Assembly: GCA_930367215.1 (NCBI GenBank)
Contig: OV884060.1
Span: forward strand, 99,844,151-99,908,150
Direction: 5' to 3'
Origin: Pollenia angustigena
Lineage: Eukaryota > Arthropoda > Insecta > Diptera > Polleniidae
DNA length: 64,000 bases
This document shows positions 32,363-44,573 of the stretch, piece after piece. The stretch's first letter is position 1, and each line of letters starts with the position of its first letter. The translations under genes were made by a program, and so were the position numbers. A model generated the notes under the pieces. It saw nothing but the letters and a program-made list of their open reading frames with translations, ran no database searches and was not told where the DNA came from.

Positions 32363-32739
32363 TAAGCAAACGACGCGAATATGTTGTAAGAATACTCAAA
32401 AAATTAGAGCGTGCCGTGAGGAACCCGGCAGCAGTGTTCCACTATTGACGGAATCAAAAGCCGGCTAAAGTTAATATTTTGCAATACCATGAAATAGAAA
32501 ATATGTACACGTGTGAAATATATATGTGTCCCAAAAAAATTTTTTTTTTGATTTTCTTGGGTGCTCAAGCATAATTTTAAATCTTATAGATAGGGTCAAA
32601 TATTTTTGAGATTTTTCGGAAGAGGTTTAAAGGTCGCACAAGTCGAATTTTTGACAAAAATCGGGTTTGCCGGTCCGTTTTTAAGTTTTCTTAATAAATT
32701 TGTCAAAAACCACAATTTTCTTCAAAATTGAAATGAATA

Positions 32740-32883
32740 ATCACCCTTATCGTGGTTGGCGGTTTTAAAATACGCCTGCGACTGTTTGGTAATAGATTAA
32801 AGATAACTGAAAATTATTTCCTTTAATCTATTACCAAACAGTCGCAGACGTATTTTAAATTCGCCAACCACGATAAGGATGAA
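32740..32883. mobile_element. Palindromic MITE of the Harbinger A/B end family
   Basis: Ends TCACCCTTATCGTGGTTGGC, the same as element B (16541). Arms of about 70 bp are almost perfectly complementary (TGTTTGGTAATAGATTAAA in both). A fold-back derivative of that family. Confidence 0.85.
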
Positions 32884-33103
32884 TGACCAAACTTTTTTTT
32901 TATTTTTGCGTGCAAAAGCTATAAGTTTTTGCAATGAATTTGCTTATTTAGGTATCCTGCATTATAATTTTTCGTAATTTTTCCATAAATTTTGTAAATA
33001 ACGCTTTTAAATTTTAAAATGTTTATGAAAATGAAAAAAAAACTAACATTGCAGTTTAAAAGATCAATTAATTCTTAATAACACTGCTTTACAAATGATT
33101 AAT

Positions 33104-33212
33104 TTGGAAAAATACCAAGAACGCCACATGCCTAGATAAGTAATTTGGGACCTCCTGAACACGAAAAACGCTGTAATTTTTTTTCTAAGTACCGTTTTTT
33201 AGATAACGATAA
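33104..33212 (+). repeat. Repeat block, inverted copy at 38877-38985
   Basis: About 109 bp with AACGCCACATGCCTAGATAA, GGGACCTCCTGAACACGAAA and ACGCTGTAATTTTTTTT, found on the opposite strand at 38877-38985 with few changes. Confidence 0.8.
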
Positions 33213-33479
33213 TTTTTTTTTTTTGGTAAAATTCTTTTTTGACCGCCTTTTACTTAATGCAAATGGATGAAACTTTGCAGGCATGCATATTCCCGATGAC
33301 AATACACGAATACATGGGCGTAGCCAGGATAAAATCTAGGGGGAGGGCAAAATTTTTTTTAAATGTTCTTTTTAAAGAAAAGCGTTTCTTAAAAAATTTT
33401 TTTTAAATGTTCTTATTTACGTTTTTTTCAAAATTTTTCATTTTTATTTTGTTTTTTTTTCTACGTTATAGTAAAGAAC

Positions 33480-33918
33480 TGGAATGTTTTATTTTTTAAC
33501 CAAATAGTTTATTTAATAACCAACATTGTAAGCGTGATTTAAAAAAATCGGATGAAAAATAAAGTTTTTATTAAGGAATTAGTGGAACGACAATATTTTC
33601 ATACTCAACAAATGCAAAAAAGAAATCATGAATAAAATTGCTACGATAAATAGCACATGAAAGATCTGGAATGTGTTATTTTTTTACCAAATAGTTTATT
33701 TAATTACCAACATTTTAAGCGCGATTTAAAAAAAATCGGATGAAAAATAAAGTTTTTTTTAAGGATTTTGTGGAACGACAGTATTTTCATCTTATATACA
33801 ATTCCGTTTTTTGTTAAATAATGATGGACGCCGAATATAGTGTGTGTGCAATGAATATGAAAATATTGTTGTTCCACAAAATTCTTAATAAAAACTTTAT
33901 TTTTCAACCTTTCCAACG
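33480..33918. repeat. Direct and inverted copies of a ~125-bp repeat
   Basis: ACCAAATAGTTTATTTAAT with GATGAAAAATAAAGTTTTT occurs at about 33500-33605 and 33690-33790. Part of it (GTTCCACAAAATTCTTAATA) returns inverted at 33857-33918. No coding. Confidence 0.65.
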
Positions 33919-33989
33919 ATATGCCATTTATATTGATCGGACTTTTCGGTTGGCTCAACGAGGCACACTGGTTCAAGGGTGGCATTAAT

Positions 33990-34490
33990 TAATTTTTTTC
34001 ATGTCGGCTGATCTACCTCCACAGTTTGTAATAAACACTCTAATTATCATGTATCCAAAATATTAGGCTTATAGCTTTATTACTTTTTTGTCCAGAGACA
34101 TTCAAAGTTGACCTAAGTAAATGCGTTTGAAATGGCCGTATAATATATGCTACTTTATATCGCTTCATGCTTTTAAAATACTCTTGTAACAACACTACAA
34201 TAATTTTTTTTTTTACAATTGGATGTTATAAATTATATATATGCAAATAAAAAAAATTTTGGAAATTAAAAAAACAAATTCTTTTACTACTATAAATTGT
34301 CCAAAAATATTTATTTTCTCCAACTTCTATGGCTTGCATATATTGATCTCCAACGACCTCTAGCCTGAGACTTATATAAAATTAAAGCTTGAAGTCTCAG
34401 CTAACGATACTCAAAAGTTCAGCTGCCCATTTTTGTCCCTAAGCAACTCCGGTGTAAAAAACCAAAAAAATTAGGACAAATTTCATTCAC
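33990..34490. other. No feature seen
   Basis: AT-rich, without ORF or clear repeats. Confidence 0.35.
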
Positions 34491-34569
34491 AAGCATGGTA
34501 TTGCGCATAGGAATGGGCAAAAATATCAATATTTAAAAAAAATCGATAAATATCGCCGATATTTAAAAA

Positions 34570-36300
34570 AAAAACATGGTGAATACTTTGATGAATGTAT
34601 TGATGGCACAAATGATTACTGGCGAAAAACAAGGCCATCTTCAACAACTTTTTGTAGGCCAATAAAATTTGAATTTGTAAAAAAAAACGGCAAATGTTAT
34701 TTCTGAAGAAGTTGAAAGAGTGCAAAATGAAATTAAAGATTTGAAAAAAACTGTTGTTAACATTTATGACAAAAGTTTTGAAATTTGACATACTCCTGTT
34801 TTAACCTTGATTGATGGAAAAGTTTCGAATACAATCATACAAACATCAGGAATGGCTGTATGTTTTATATGTCAAGCTAAGCCAAGCGAAATGAACAATT
34901 TGGATGTATTAAGGACAAACCCAGTTTCGGAAGAAGAGCTTCAGTTTGGAGTTTCCCTTTACATGCGAGAATAAAATATATGGAGTGCATATTGCATATA
35001 GCATACAACAAAAGTTTTTCAAAGTGGAGAGTATCAAAAGATACAAAACATGAAAGAGAAGTATCAAAAGCGGAAATCCAAAGGAATTTGAAATTGGTTC
35101 TAGGCATAAATATGGACATATTTAAACAATGAATCGGCTCAACGAACGAAGGCAATACCTCTACACTCAAAAAAAAAATCAATCCAAACGTACTCAAATC
35201 AATCCGAAGCGGTATTGATAGTACGGTGAGTACGGATTTTCTTGAATCAAGTACAGAAAGATTGATTCAAGTACGGATTTTCAATCCCAAAATACTTAAA
35301 TTATCCATATTCAATCCCGATTTCGTACTTAAAGTAATCCGAAAATGAGATTGATTTAAGTAAAACTAAGATTGAATCAATCTCAAAATGCGCTTGATTC
35401 AAGAATTATAAAATTGTTTTAATCCGAACTTGTACTTAATATAATCCGAAAATGAGATAGATTTAGGTAAAAGTAAGTTTGAATTAATCTCAAAATGCGC
35501 TTGATTCAAGTATTATAAAGTTGATTTTATCTCCAATTTGTTCTTGAAAAAAACCAAAAAAGAGATTAGACAGAAAAAATTATTATGATTGATTTACTTA
35601 CCCGTTTTACACATTAAAGAATGATAAAACACCAACATCATGCCCGATATGGTTTTTACTTTAAAAATCTTATGTACATATTTAACTTAAAATATAAACT
35701 AAATGAGACGCAAATTTCAAATTTACTTTTTAACCGTTCGTGGTACACATGAGTCTGGCCGGGCCTTTGTTTAATGTGTATAGATAATCAAAGCATGCGT
35801 AAGCCGGAGGGTTAAACATAAAAATAATACATACATATATATGTATATGTTTTTCTTCTTGTTCTGTTGTTTTTGTTGTTACAACAAACAAAATAATTGT
35901 ACAACAAATTTTGAAAAACACACACGTAAGCACGCATAAAAAATGCAATGCTGAGAGATGAGACTAATAAGTTTTATGAGATAAAACCCTCATTTTGTAA
36001 TTTTACTCTCAGAGTGGCACTTTCAACAAAAAGTTTAATCTTTTTTGTACTTGATTTAAGCATTTTATACTTATTTCAATAAATATCGGGATTGATTTTT
36101 TAAAGTAATCCCATTTAGGTTTGATTTAAGTACGTTTTAGTGTTAATCGTACATGAATTTTTAAGTACGATTCGTGATTGAAGTAAGTATAAAAAGATTA
36201 ATTTATCTGGAGTGTTTTTCTTTCTGTGTAGACGATTGAAGATGTCATGCATATGTTACTTGCGAGAAGGATATATTGGAATTTCCTCATGAAGTAAAAA
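34570..36300 (+). pseudogene. Second Transib transposase remnant, different subfamily
   Basis: Pieces in several frames: RPSSTTFCRPIKFEFVKK near 34640, LTLIDGKVSNTI near 34805, CFICQAKPSEMNNLDV near 34870, ECILHIAYNKSFSKWRVS near 34985-35030, RNLKLVLGINMDI near 35090, GSTNEGNTS near 35140-35160. A MITE (35161-36231) cuts it here, and after it TIEDVMHMLLARR follows. The order matches the Transib protein at 3185-6011, but the residues differ much, so it is another subfamily. It keeps the GSTNEGNT segment the first copy has lost. Many stops and no ends found. Confidence 0.75.
35161..36231. mobile_element. MITE-like element, ends CTACAC...GTGTAG
   Basis: Ends CTACACTCAAAAAAAAAATC and (mirrored) CTACACAGAAAGAAAAACAC. 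Near both ends the words TTGATTCAAGTA, AATCCGAAAATGAGA and GTACTTAA repeat in both orientations, including a direct repeat at about 35310-35420 and 35425-35525. Target duplication not clear. Confidence 0.65.
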
Positions 36301-36424
36301 ATTTGTTATGTTAGTAAAGGTACACCAATTACGTTGTTTTTAAAATTTTGTTTTAATATTTTCTTTTATTTATTTACAGATATTTTCATTGAATATGGGC
36401 GTGCCTGTTGCTGCATTTTATTTA

Positions 36425-37621
36425 TGCCCCTATTGCGGTTCTCCACTTTTGTAACAGTTTGGTTGTCTTTGATAAATTCACATTGCCATTCTCAACTAAA
36501 CTGGCAGTTGGCTATTCAGTTGTGTATCTGTTTGTTTCGTGGTATTGCCGTTTTCAACTTTGTAAAAGTTTGGTCGACAAAAATGTTAAATACACACAAC
36601 TGCTAAAAAGTAGTTGTGTTATTGGCAGTTAAAGTTTATTTTATTTAATTTCGGTGAAAATCGAAAACAAAATGGAGAAATCGTATGTATAAATTTTTGT
36701 AATAATTATTTCGGTTTTTTTAAAAACTTTTATTAGTTTGAAAATAAAAACGAAAGCTCAATTTGAGCGTCTCGTCAAGAGAAAATTAGAAATTGGTCGC
36801 GGAAAACACCAGTGTGGTATGATGAAAAATTCATGTAAGCAGTTATGGGAAGAGTTTATAGTGGAGTTAAATAGTTTGGGACCACGACAAAAACTTCTTT
36901 TAAACACTTATAATGTTCTTAATCTAATTATAATATTCTTGGCACAGGTTTGGATACACTACAAGGCAAGTATAAAGAAAAAACTTGCCAAAAATAAAAG
37001 AAACACTCAAGCGACGGGGGAGGGCTATCACAAGAAGTTTTATTAAATAGCCTTAAGGATACTGTTTCGCAGCTCTTGTATTGCAAGTCCGGCCAAGTAT
37101 TTGGTGTTGAAAATACTCCACCATCAAGTGACAATTTTACTGAGTCAGTTTAACCAATAATACAGCCAGAAGATTCGCCAACAGCTACCCCAACCAGAAG
37201 AGGAACTCATCCGGCACAAGAAAGTTTCGTTACTTATTAGGAATTCTTACTTGGCACTGGAAAGTTCAAGAGGGTTGGACTAATCACGAATTTGTCTTCT
37301 TGTATGTAGAGCATTCATAGAACAGTTTTCTTTTTCATCAACATAAATAAGTTGACACTAATATCAATTATAAATACTTTTTATTCAACACAACAATTAG
37401 AAATACTTTTAGTTTAAAAAATTATTTAATTTTATAAAATTTTCACTTGTTAAACGTTATATTTAAAGTTGGCAAATCGATATTTTAAGTTGGCAACTTT
37501 AAAGCAAACTCAATCAAAAACAGTTGAGTATCACAATACCTAAAATGAGTTTGGTTGTGCATAAGTTGGGTTGACTCCAACACGACCAAACTGAGTTGAG
37601 TGGAGAACCGCAATAGGCGCA
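36425..37621. mobile_element. Harbinger-type element with Myb-like gene, copy 2, TSD TTA
   Basis: Same as 26613-27813, about 98% identical by eye. TTA at 36422-36424 and 37622-37624. One end has GGCGCA instead of GGGGCA. Confidence 0.88.
36672..37046 (+). CDS. Myb/SANT-like accessory gene, copy 2
   Basis: ATG at 36672, intron 36683-36736, second exon to a stop at 37044. Same exon plan as copy 1 with a handful of substitutions (for example KLEIGRGKHQCG against NLEIVRGKHQFG). Both copies stop at the same place, so the shortened protein predates their split. It may be a functional short protein or a shared defect. Confidence 0.6.
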
Positions 37622-37779
37622 TTATATTTAATCAAATAAAAAACACGAAAATTTAAACCTGTGTAGCTGTTTTAATCGATCTAGCTTTGCTAATAAGGAA
37701 AATATTGGATTTTTTGTGGTCATTTTGTGTGAGAGGTAGGCGTGGTTGTTAGCAGATTTTTGATAAAATTGCAATGAGC

Positions 37780-38770
37780 AAAAAATTGTGACTCAACAAT
37801 GTTTTTTAACTTTTGTGTTATATGGGAAGTAGGCGTCGTTGTGCTCGGATTTTCTTCATATTTGCAGTATTCTTTTATTACAACCAAATATTAGTCCATG
37901 CCGAAATTCAAGGCTCTGAACAAAAACTTGTGACTCTACAATGATTTTTAACTTTTGTGTTATATGGGAAGTAGGCGTGGTTGTGCTCGGATTTTCTTCA
38001 TATTTGCAGTATTATTTTATTACAACCAAATATTAGTCCATGCCGAAATTCAAGGCTCTGAACAAAAAATTGTGACTCTACAATGATTTTTAACGTTTGT
38101 GTTATATGGGAAGTAGGCGTGGTTGTGCTCGGATTTTCTTCATATTTGCAGTATTCTTTTATCACAACCAAATATTAGTCCATGCCGAAATTCAAGGCTC
38201 TGAACGAAAAATTGTGACTCTATAATGATTTTTAACTTTTGTGTTATATGGGAAGTAGGCGTGGTTGTGCTCGGATTTTCTTCATATATGCAGTGTTCTT
38301 TTATCACAACCAAATATTAGTCCATGCCGAAATTCAAGGCTCTGAACAAAAAAAAATTGTGACTCTACAATGATTTTTAACGTTTGTGTTATATGGGAAG
38401 TAGGCGTGGTTGTGCTCGGATTTTCTTCATATTTGCAGTATTCTTTTATCACAACCAAATATTAGTCCATGCCGAAATTCAAGGCTCTGAACGAAAAATT
38501 GTGACTCTATAATGATTTTTAACTTTTGTGTTATATGGGAAGTAGGCGTGGTTGTGCTCGGATTTTCTTCATATTTGCAGTGTTCTTTTATCACAACCAA
38601 ATATTAGTCCATGCCGAAATTCAAGGCTCTGAACGAAAAATTGTGACTCTATAATGATTTTTAACTTTTGTGTTATATGGGAAGTAGGCGTGGTTGTGCT
38701 CGGATTTTCTTCATTTTTGCAGCATTTTTTTATCAAAAGAAAATATTGTCCGTACCGAAATTCAAGGCTC
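37780..38770 (+). repeat. 142-bp satellite, about 7 units
   Basis: The motif TATGGGAAGTAGGCGTGG recurs at 37824, 37966, 38108, 38250, 38395, 38537 and 38679: 142-bp spacing, one unit of 145. Units include GACTCTACAATGATTTTTAAC, CTCGGATTTTCTTCATATTT and TTAGTCCATGCCGAAATTCAA, with little divergence. The last unit decays near 38750. Confidence 0.92.
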
Positions 38771-38876
38771 TACCATGTTTCCTTATATTTAATGCCGTCA
38801 ATCGTATGAAGCTGAACCACTGTGCGAGGGTTTGAGTGGGACCATACACGGAAAACACACAAAAGTACCGTTATTT

Positions 38877-38985
38877 AAAAAACGGTACATACTAAGAAAA
38901 AAAATTACAGCGTTTTCGTGTTCAGGAGGTCCCAATTAACTTATCTAGGCATGTGGCGTTCTTGGTATTTTTTGGCTGTAAACCA
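38877..38985 (-). repeat. Inverted partner of the block at 33104-33212
   Basis: Minus-strand copy of the 109-bp block; see 33104. Confidence 0.8.
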
Positions 38986-38989
38986 GTGT

Positions 38990-39950
38990 AATAAACAAAA
39001 GTTTTTGAATTGACTCTAACCGTTCCTGTGTTATACCGGTTTTTAGCTTTGTACCCAGTTAATATCATTATAAGCTGTTTGCCAGTTTACCACACATACC
39101 TAACTTACAAATAAAAATCAAACGTTTTATTTTGATTGCTTTAAAAATCATTTATTGGTGTTCTTATGATGTAGTCTATGCCCTGCAATAAGTTCTGAAC
39201 ATCAGTTTCAGAACCAGAAAATTGGGAAGCAAACAAGTAATTTCAAGATGTAAAGAACAAAGTTCAACATTTACTAGTGGTAAGCAAGTAAGAAAGTATA
39301 GTCGGTTAAGCCTGACCATATGATACCCTACACCACAGTAAACTTAGGTCTGTTAATATGCGGTAGATGTGTTCCAATGAAAACCGCATAAAGGAAATCC
39401 GCATAAAAAGACTCAATTTTAACCCAAAATGTTTGATTCATTCCGAAAAGTTTTAAAACCGCTTAATTTTTAGTTATCAAATAAAAAATTAACCAAAAAC
39501 AATTTATTTATTTAATATAAGCACATAACAAGGGGGGATGGGGGGTGGAGGCATATATTTTAACACATTTATCTGATTAAACCAGTTTTATAAAAGTTAA
39601 AAAATAAATAAAGTAATTGCAAGTGAGTTAAGTTAAAAAATACATATGAATAAACAAATAAAATACGAACTAGAAACAAACAAAAAAATATTTTTAAAAC
39701 ACATACATAAGTAAAATATTACATATAATGGGAATCACAAATTGATAAGCATCTGATCCGCTTATGAATTGTTGCGAAATTAGTCTCATCGCGAGAAAAC
39801 TAATCAAATAATCATGGCTGTCATCGCTATATGAAATAACATCAACATTAGCAGTTAGTACCGTAGAAGCATGCATATTTGGATTTGGATTTAAAAACTA
39901 ATTTAATAAAGGTTTTAAGAACAAATTTACTAAGAAAATTGTTCTTAATA
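38990..39950. other. No gene seen; a TATAGTCGGTTAAGCCTGAC-type repeat near 39296
   Basis: At 39288-39350 the string GTCGGTTAAGCCTGACCATA followed by GATACCCTACACCA resembles the common dipteran repeat with TATACCCT. The rest is AT-rich. Confidence 0.4.
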
Positions 39951-39979
39951 AACGTTTGTTAAATTTAATAATCGTTTAT

Positions 39980-40304
39980 GAATACGGGGGTAAGAGTTTA
40001 AGAGTCGACCAAATGAACGATGAATTAATTGATATGAAGAGAAAAATGCTGAGGCAAGAAAACTCTGTTGTTGCTAGTGGTATACGAATTGGTGGTGTAC
40101 CCTGCTATGAAAATGAAGACCTCAGCAAGATATTTAGTAACATATGTACATCTTTACAAATAAAAACACCAAGAATTGAAAATATTTACAGACTCAAAAA
40201 AATAAATAAAAAACAATAGACCATATGAACCAACGGATGAAGTCGCCGTTTGAGAAAAATTTTGTTCTCAAGTCAATTTCCAAATATCGACGGGATAATA
40301 AAAC
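39980..40304 (+). pseudogene. LINE ORF1, N-terminal part (Baculo_FP-like RNA-binding domain)
   Basis: IRIGGVPCYENEDLSKIF and SLQIKTPRIENIYRLKK match the RRM-like domain of ORF1 proteins of CR1/jockey-type LINEs, of the same fold family as baculovirus FP domains. After one shift, EKNFVLKSISKYRRDN follows. The gene is cut at 40304 by the hAT MITE and continues at 56937. Confidence 0.7.
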
Positions 40305-40780
40305 CAGCGTTTAAAAAGCTGCAGTTGAGATAGTAAAAGTCAGTGCTGTAACTTCGACATCTTCATTTGTCATTGGACAAAATAAACTGTTGCCTTTACT
40401 TCTGATTCATTAAATGAAAACAGTCGCAGTGAAGGCAAAAGCAAAAAACGAAATGTTGTACACAACAAAGAACATCGGCAGTCAACATGTTTGGAAGTGT
40501 TTGGTTTGACCGACTGAAACTTTTAATTTAATCCCGTAGTGAACGAAGATGGGACGTTGCGTTTGTGTTTTTGTTTTCCATATTTTTTTTAAATAATACA
40601 TGCGTACATAAATATGTACATACATATTTATTTTTAAGCTTAACAAATCTTTTTAATTTTTGAAATTAAATAAAACTTTAAATAACATTATCGCTTTCAT
40701 ATACATACAATGAATACAACGTCCCATCTTCGTTAACTTCGGGATTTATTAAAAGTTTCAGTCTGTTGTAACGTGACATT

Positions 40781-42361
40781 TAGGGTGATCGATCGAATAG
40801 TATTCGACCGGTTTTAACCGGTTATTTTAGTTTTGCCCAAGTCGAATATTTTAAAAAGTCCATTTTTCGAATATCGAATAAACCGGTTATTTTAGTAAAA
40901 TAAACCGGTTATTTTAGTAATGTATAATTTATATTCGTTTTCCTTATTTTTTTATAAATGTACCCGTAATTGAAGGATTTTTCTAATTGAATATTTGGCA
41001 AACTTAAACTTTTAATAAAGAATGTCAATACAAAATGTAACAAAAGACCAAAAAACATTATGAGCAATGTAAATACAAATCGCTTATTTAAGCGTGTGTT
41101 CTTGTAACAAAAACCAAAAACAATTCAGAGCACTACAAAAAAAGTTCAGCTGAAAAAGTAATCAGCAATTTGATATTTGAAAGATGTCATCTCTGGTGAT
41201 AATATCGAACTGATATAAAAGGCAATGGTGCTTAAACGGCCCTAAAATAATAAGTTGTAAACGTTCTTCAACGTCACGACTTATTAATTAATCACTTTTA
41301 ATTAGTCTACAATCTTGAGATAAATATATGCCAAATAAAACATGACTCTTTTTCAAGTAGTTTTTATGAGACTGGAAATAATACTTTACTAAAATATGCT
41401 GCCAATAATGAATGAAAAACTCTTCAGTAGTTCTAGCATATCTTCAGGCTTAAAACTACACCATACCGGCGAAATCAACGATATGGAAAAATTCTTCAGT
41501 TTTATTTTTTAAATTACTAAGAACTTAAAACAAAATTGAAGGAATCAAGCAATCTAATGGAAGGGTTTAAATAGTGATCGACGAATTGACAGATATGTCA
41601 CAAAAAGCATGTTCATATTAATATTCGTTTCTATAATGCTGAAACAAAAAAAATTTAAAAATATAATCCTGGATAACAGGTTTTGTTTGCAACTTTTCAA
41701 AAATATGGCTCAAGTTTACTGATTCGTATAGACATGCTTAACCATCAACAAATTAACTTATTTAAAATACATTTTTGTGAATATCTCTTATAATAAATTA
41801 ATTAAATTCCTATAATTTTTTAAAACCAAAGTTTTTCAAAATTTATACAGCTATGTTCACACCTATTAAATATTTGATGTCCTACACGTAACCACTAATT
41901 TTCTTAAAGAATTGTTTGCTTTTGCACAACGTTTGGCTAGAGCAAACATTATTTAACTTTTCTTAACTACATTATACATAAGTACAATTATCATATTTGA
42001 CATAAATATTAGCAAATAAATAGAAATTGTTAAAAATAAAGCTTAAGTATTATCAATTTACTGGTCACGCTTTTTTTGTTTTATCGTCAAATATTTTTTA
42101 GGTCTGAGCATACCTTAAGTCATATCTACTTATGTATGTATTTTGTAGGTTCCGTACCTTCGTGAATTGTTTTGTTTTTATTCAAATTAACTTTTTATTA
42201 AAAAAAATAATTTGATTTTTGTATTTTTATGAATTCGAATTAAAACCGGTTAACCGGTTATTTTCAAAATGATTAACCGAAAACCGGTTTTTTTAAAATA
42301 GCAACTATTCGGAATATTCGAAAACCGGTTATTGAAAAAAGTCGAATAATCGATCACCCTA
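40781..42361. mobile_element. hAT element, TIR TAGGGTGATCGAT, TSD GTGACATT
   Basis: Ends TAGGGTGATCGATCGAATAG and mirror; GTGACATT at 40773-40780 and 42362-42369. Near both ends are many AACCGGTT words. TIR and subterminal words resemble the hAT at 9208. No coding seen in 1,581 bp. Confidence 0.9.
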
Positions 42362-43289
42362 GTGACATTACAAACCTACCCTACATTTACATTTAATCCT
42401 TACATTTTAATACTTACATCATAAAGTATAAGTAACCCAACACCTTGAATACCCTTATTATTTTACTTACTACTATGAATACCCTTACTATTTACCTACA
42501 TAACCTTTTTACCGTATAATTCTCATTTAGTTCATTTTATTTTTTAATAAATAGACAAGGTTTGCCTCAGAACCAGCGTTACCGTTGTGATACTAAAGTA
42601 TCAATTTGACCCTTTTTCGACGGTGTTGATACCTTTTATGACCCTCTTTTTAAATTATACTTTTGTATCATTATCACCTATTTTGTGACACTTTTTGACC
42701 CTTTTTTGGAAATAGCTCTCACATTCAGGGTTGTCAGATGTGGCGATTTCTCGCCAAACGTGGCGATTTTCAAACTTGATTGGCGACCTAATTTTCGATT
42801 TGGCGACATGGCGATTTTTTGGCGATATTTTAAAATAGTTGGCGATTTTGTTGGCTATTTTTGGTGAGCCATGCATTTGTTTTAAAACTCGTTAAATTCA
42901 ATACGAAAAAATTATATTATTTTTATTCTAGTATTTTTATGTATGACATTTAAGGCTTTTATGGTCAGTATGTATTTGAAACTAAATTATGTTATGTTGA
43001 AATGGCTGATGAATATATTTAAAATCCAGGAGAAAATTGTTTTTCATATTTAAAAAAGAATTAATAAAGCATGAATATAGCGATTTCAAGTTTACGAACA
43101 TTTCTCCATTATAAAATGTTGCAAATTATTATCACAACCAAATTCGTTGTTATTAAAGATATTAATGAATCGTAACGTACTTTTGGATGTTTATAAAACA
43201 CAATGGACAAAATGACCGTTTGTAATTGGATGATACTTCATCTTATTTAAATCAGTTTTGGCCAAAATCTTATGCTATTAGGACACGTC

Positions 43290-43453
43290 AGGTATGTACC
43301 ATTTTAAAGAACTTGCTTTGGCTGTTCATTATATGGTGCTAAATCCAACTAGTAATGACTGTGCTAAAAATGTATTTTCAATAATGAACTTCACTAAAAC
43401 TCTCCTTCTAAGTAGAATGCAGTTCTTGACGCGTTGTTACGAGTTATAAATTA
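43290..43453 (+). pseudogene. hAT transposase C-terminal dimerisation domain remnant
   Basis: Reads KELALAVHYMVLNPTSNDCA, then KNVFSIMNFTKTLL and SRMQF, and after one shift LDALLRVIN. This fits the SNA..ER.FS.MN..K...R..M hAT dimerisation pattern. The pogo-like element at 43454 cuts it. Confidence 0.75.
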
Positions 43454-44573
43454 CAGTGGACGCTCGGTTATATGAATACCCAGTTATATGAACAGCCAGA
43501 ATAGTGAACAACAAAATTTTTACACATGAGGTTCTAAAGAGTAAACACGACCTATCTCTGCTTTATGAACAACTTGCAACCGTTGATTTTTTTGAAACTA
43601 TTTGTTGTAAAGGGTGTTTTTTTTTTAAGTAACACAACTTTGAGTTGGCATCACTGCTATATTTGAGCACCCATTTAACAGCTGATAGTTGCTTTTTGTT
43701 TAGTTTGCTTTGAAATTTCATTATGAATCGACTTATCGAGCAACGCGCAAATATTTGACATTTTTAATCAAATAATTCGGCGAATGGGCTGAAGTACAAA
43801 TTGATATTGATTTTGAATCTCCACTCAAAATTGTATTTTCCGACTAAGCCAATATCTGGTTGAATGGGTAAGTAAATAAGCAGAATTGACGCATTTGGAG
43901 TGAGTAGAATCTACAAGCTTTTGTCGAAAGACCATTAAATCCGCAAATATTACTGTTTGGTGCGCTTTATGGGCTGGCGGAGTCATTGGCCCACATGTCT
44001 TCAAAAACGATGATAATCAAAATGAGAAAAGTTGTTGAAAATTGGCGCCTTCTACACGCCAGCCATATGACAGGAATCATATTTAAATTTCATAAAATTT
44101 TCTTTCCAATAAAGCCCGTTTAATTGATATTAAAAATATATTTCCTTTTTTTATTTTGATTTAAACTTGTGTCACTCTATAAAAAACACTCTTTATTATA
44201 AATCTGTTCTTCCCCAAAAAAAAGCTAGTAAATGTGTTTATACGAATGCAAAGGAAAATTTATAAGATGGTTGGCATATGTAAAGTTATTGCTTGGAGTG
44301 AAAATAATATATCTGATAATGATATTTGGCATTGTGAAAATGCAGGGACAAGGCATTACAGAAATCTTTTAAAGCAAAAAAAATATAACCGACTACTTTC
44401 ATGTGCATTTATTATTAACAAACTAATATAAAATAAAAACTTAATAAAGGTTATGTATGTACACATATTAAAATTGATTTGAAATACTTATTTTATATTG
44501 TCTCGATTATGTGAACTTTTCCATTTACTGAACAGGCCCTGTCTAAATTAATCATATAAGCGAGCGTCTACTC
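43454..44573. mobile_element. Pogo/Tigger-like element, TIR CAGTGGACGCTCGGTTATA, TA TSD
   Basis: Left end CAGTGGACGCTCGGTTATAT, right end mirrored with two changes; TA at 43452-43453 and 44574-44575. A mariner remnant is inserted near its left end. 44230-44430 may be a decayed part of its own gene but no motif is clear. Confidence 0.75.
43610..44193 (+). mobile_element. Mariner remnant, deletion derivative, TA TSD
   Basis: Ends AAGGGTGTTTTTTTTTTAAG and (mirrored) AAGAGTGTTTTTTATAGAG; TA on both sides. The transposase pieces WAGGVIGPHVFKND, VENWRLLHA and a C-terminal IIFKFHK fit the mariner VWCGFWAGGIIGP..F and ENWR...C.ASRG tail. The catalytic middle is missing. It is the innermost layer of the nest. 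Confidence 0.8.

Noticed and set aside
34483..35197. Minus-strand ORFs of about 100 codons
   Set aside because: The plus strand here holds a recognisable Transib remnant; the minus frames are shadows.
37780..38770. CRISPR-like array from regular repeats
   Set aside because: Units are contiguous 142-bp satellites without unique spacers, in a eukaryote.
40508..40766. Separate small MITE with ends at GACTGAAACTTTTAAT
   Set aside because: After removing the solo LTR, the inverted repeat goes on far outward and is part of the larger hAT MITE 40305-56936.
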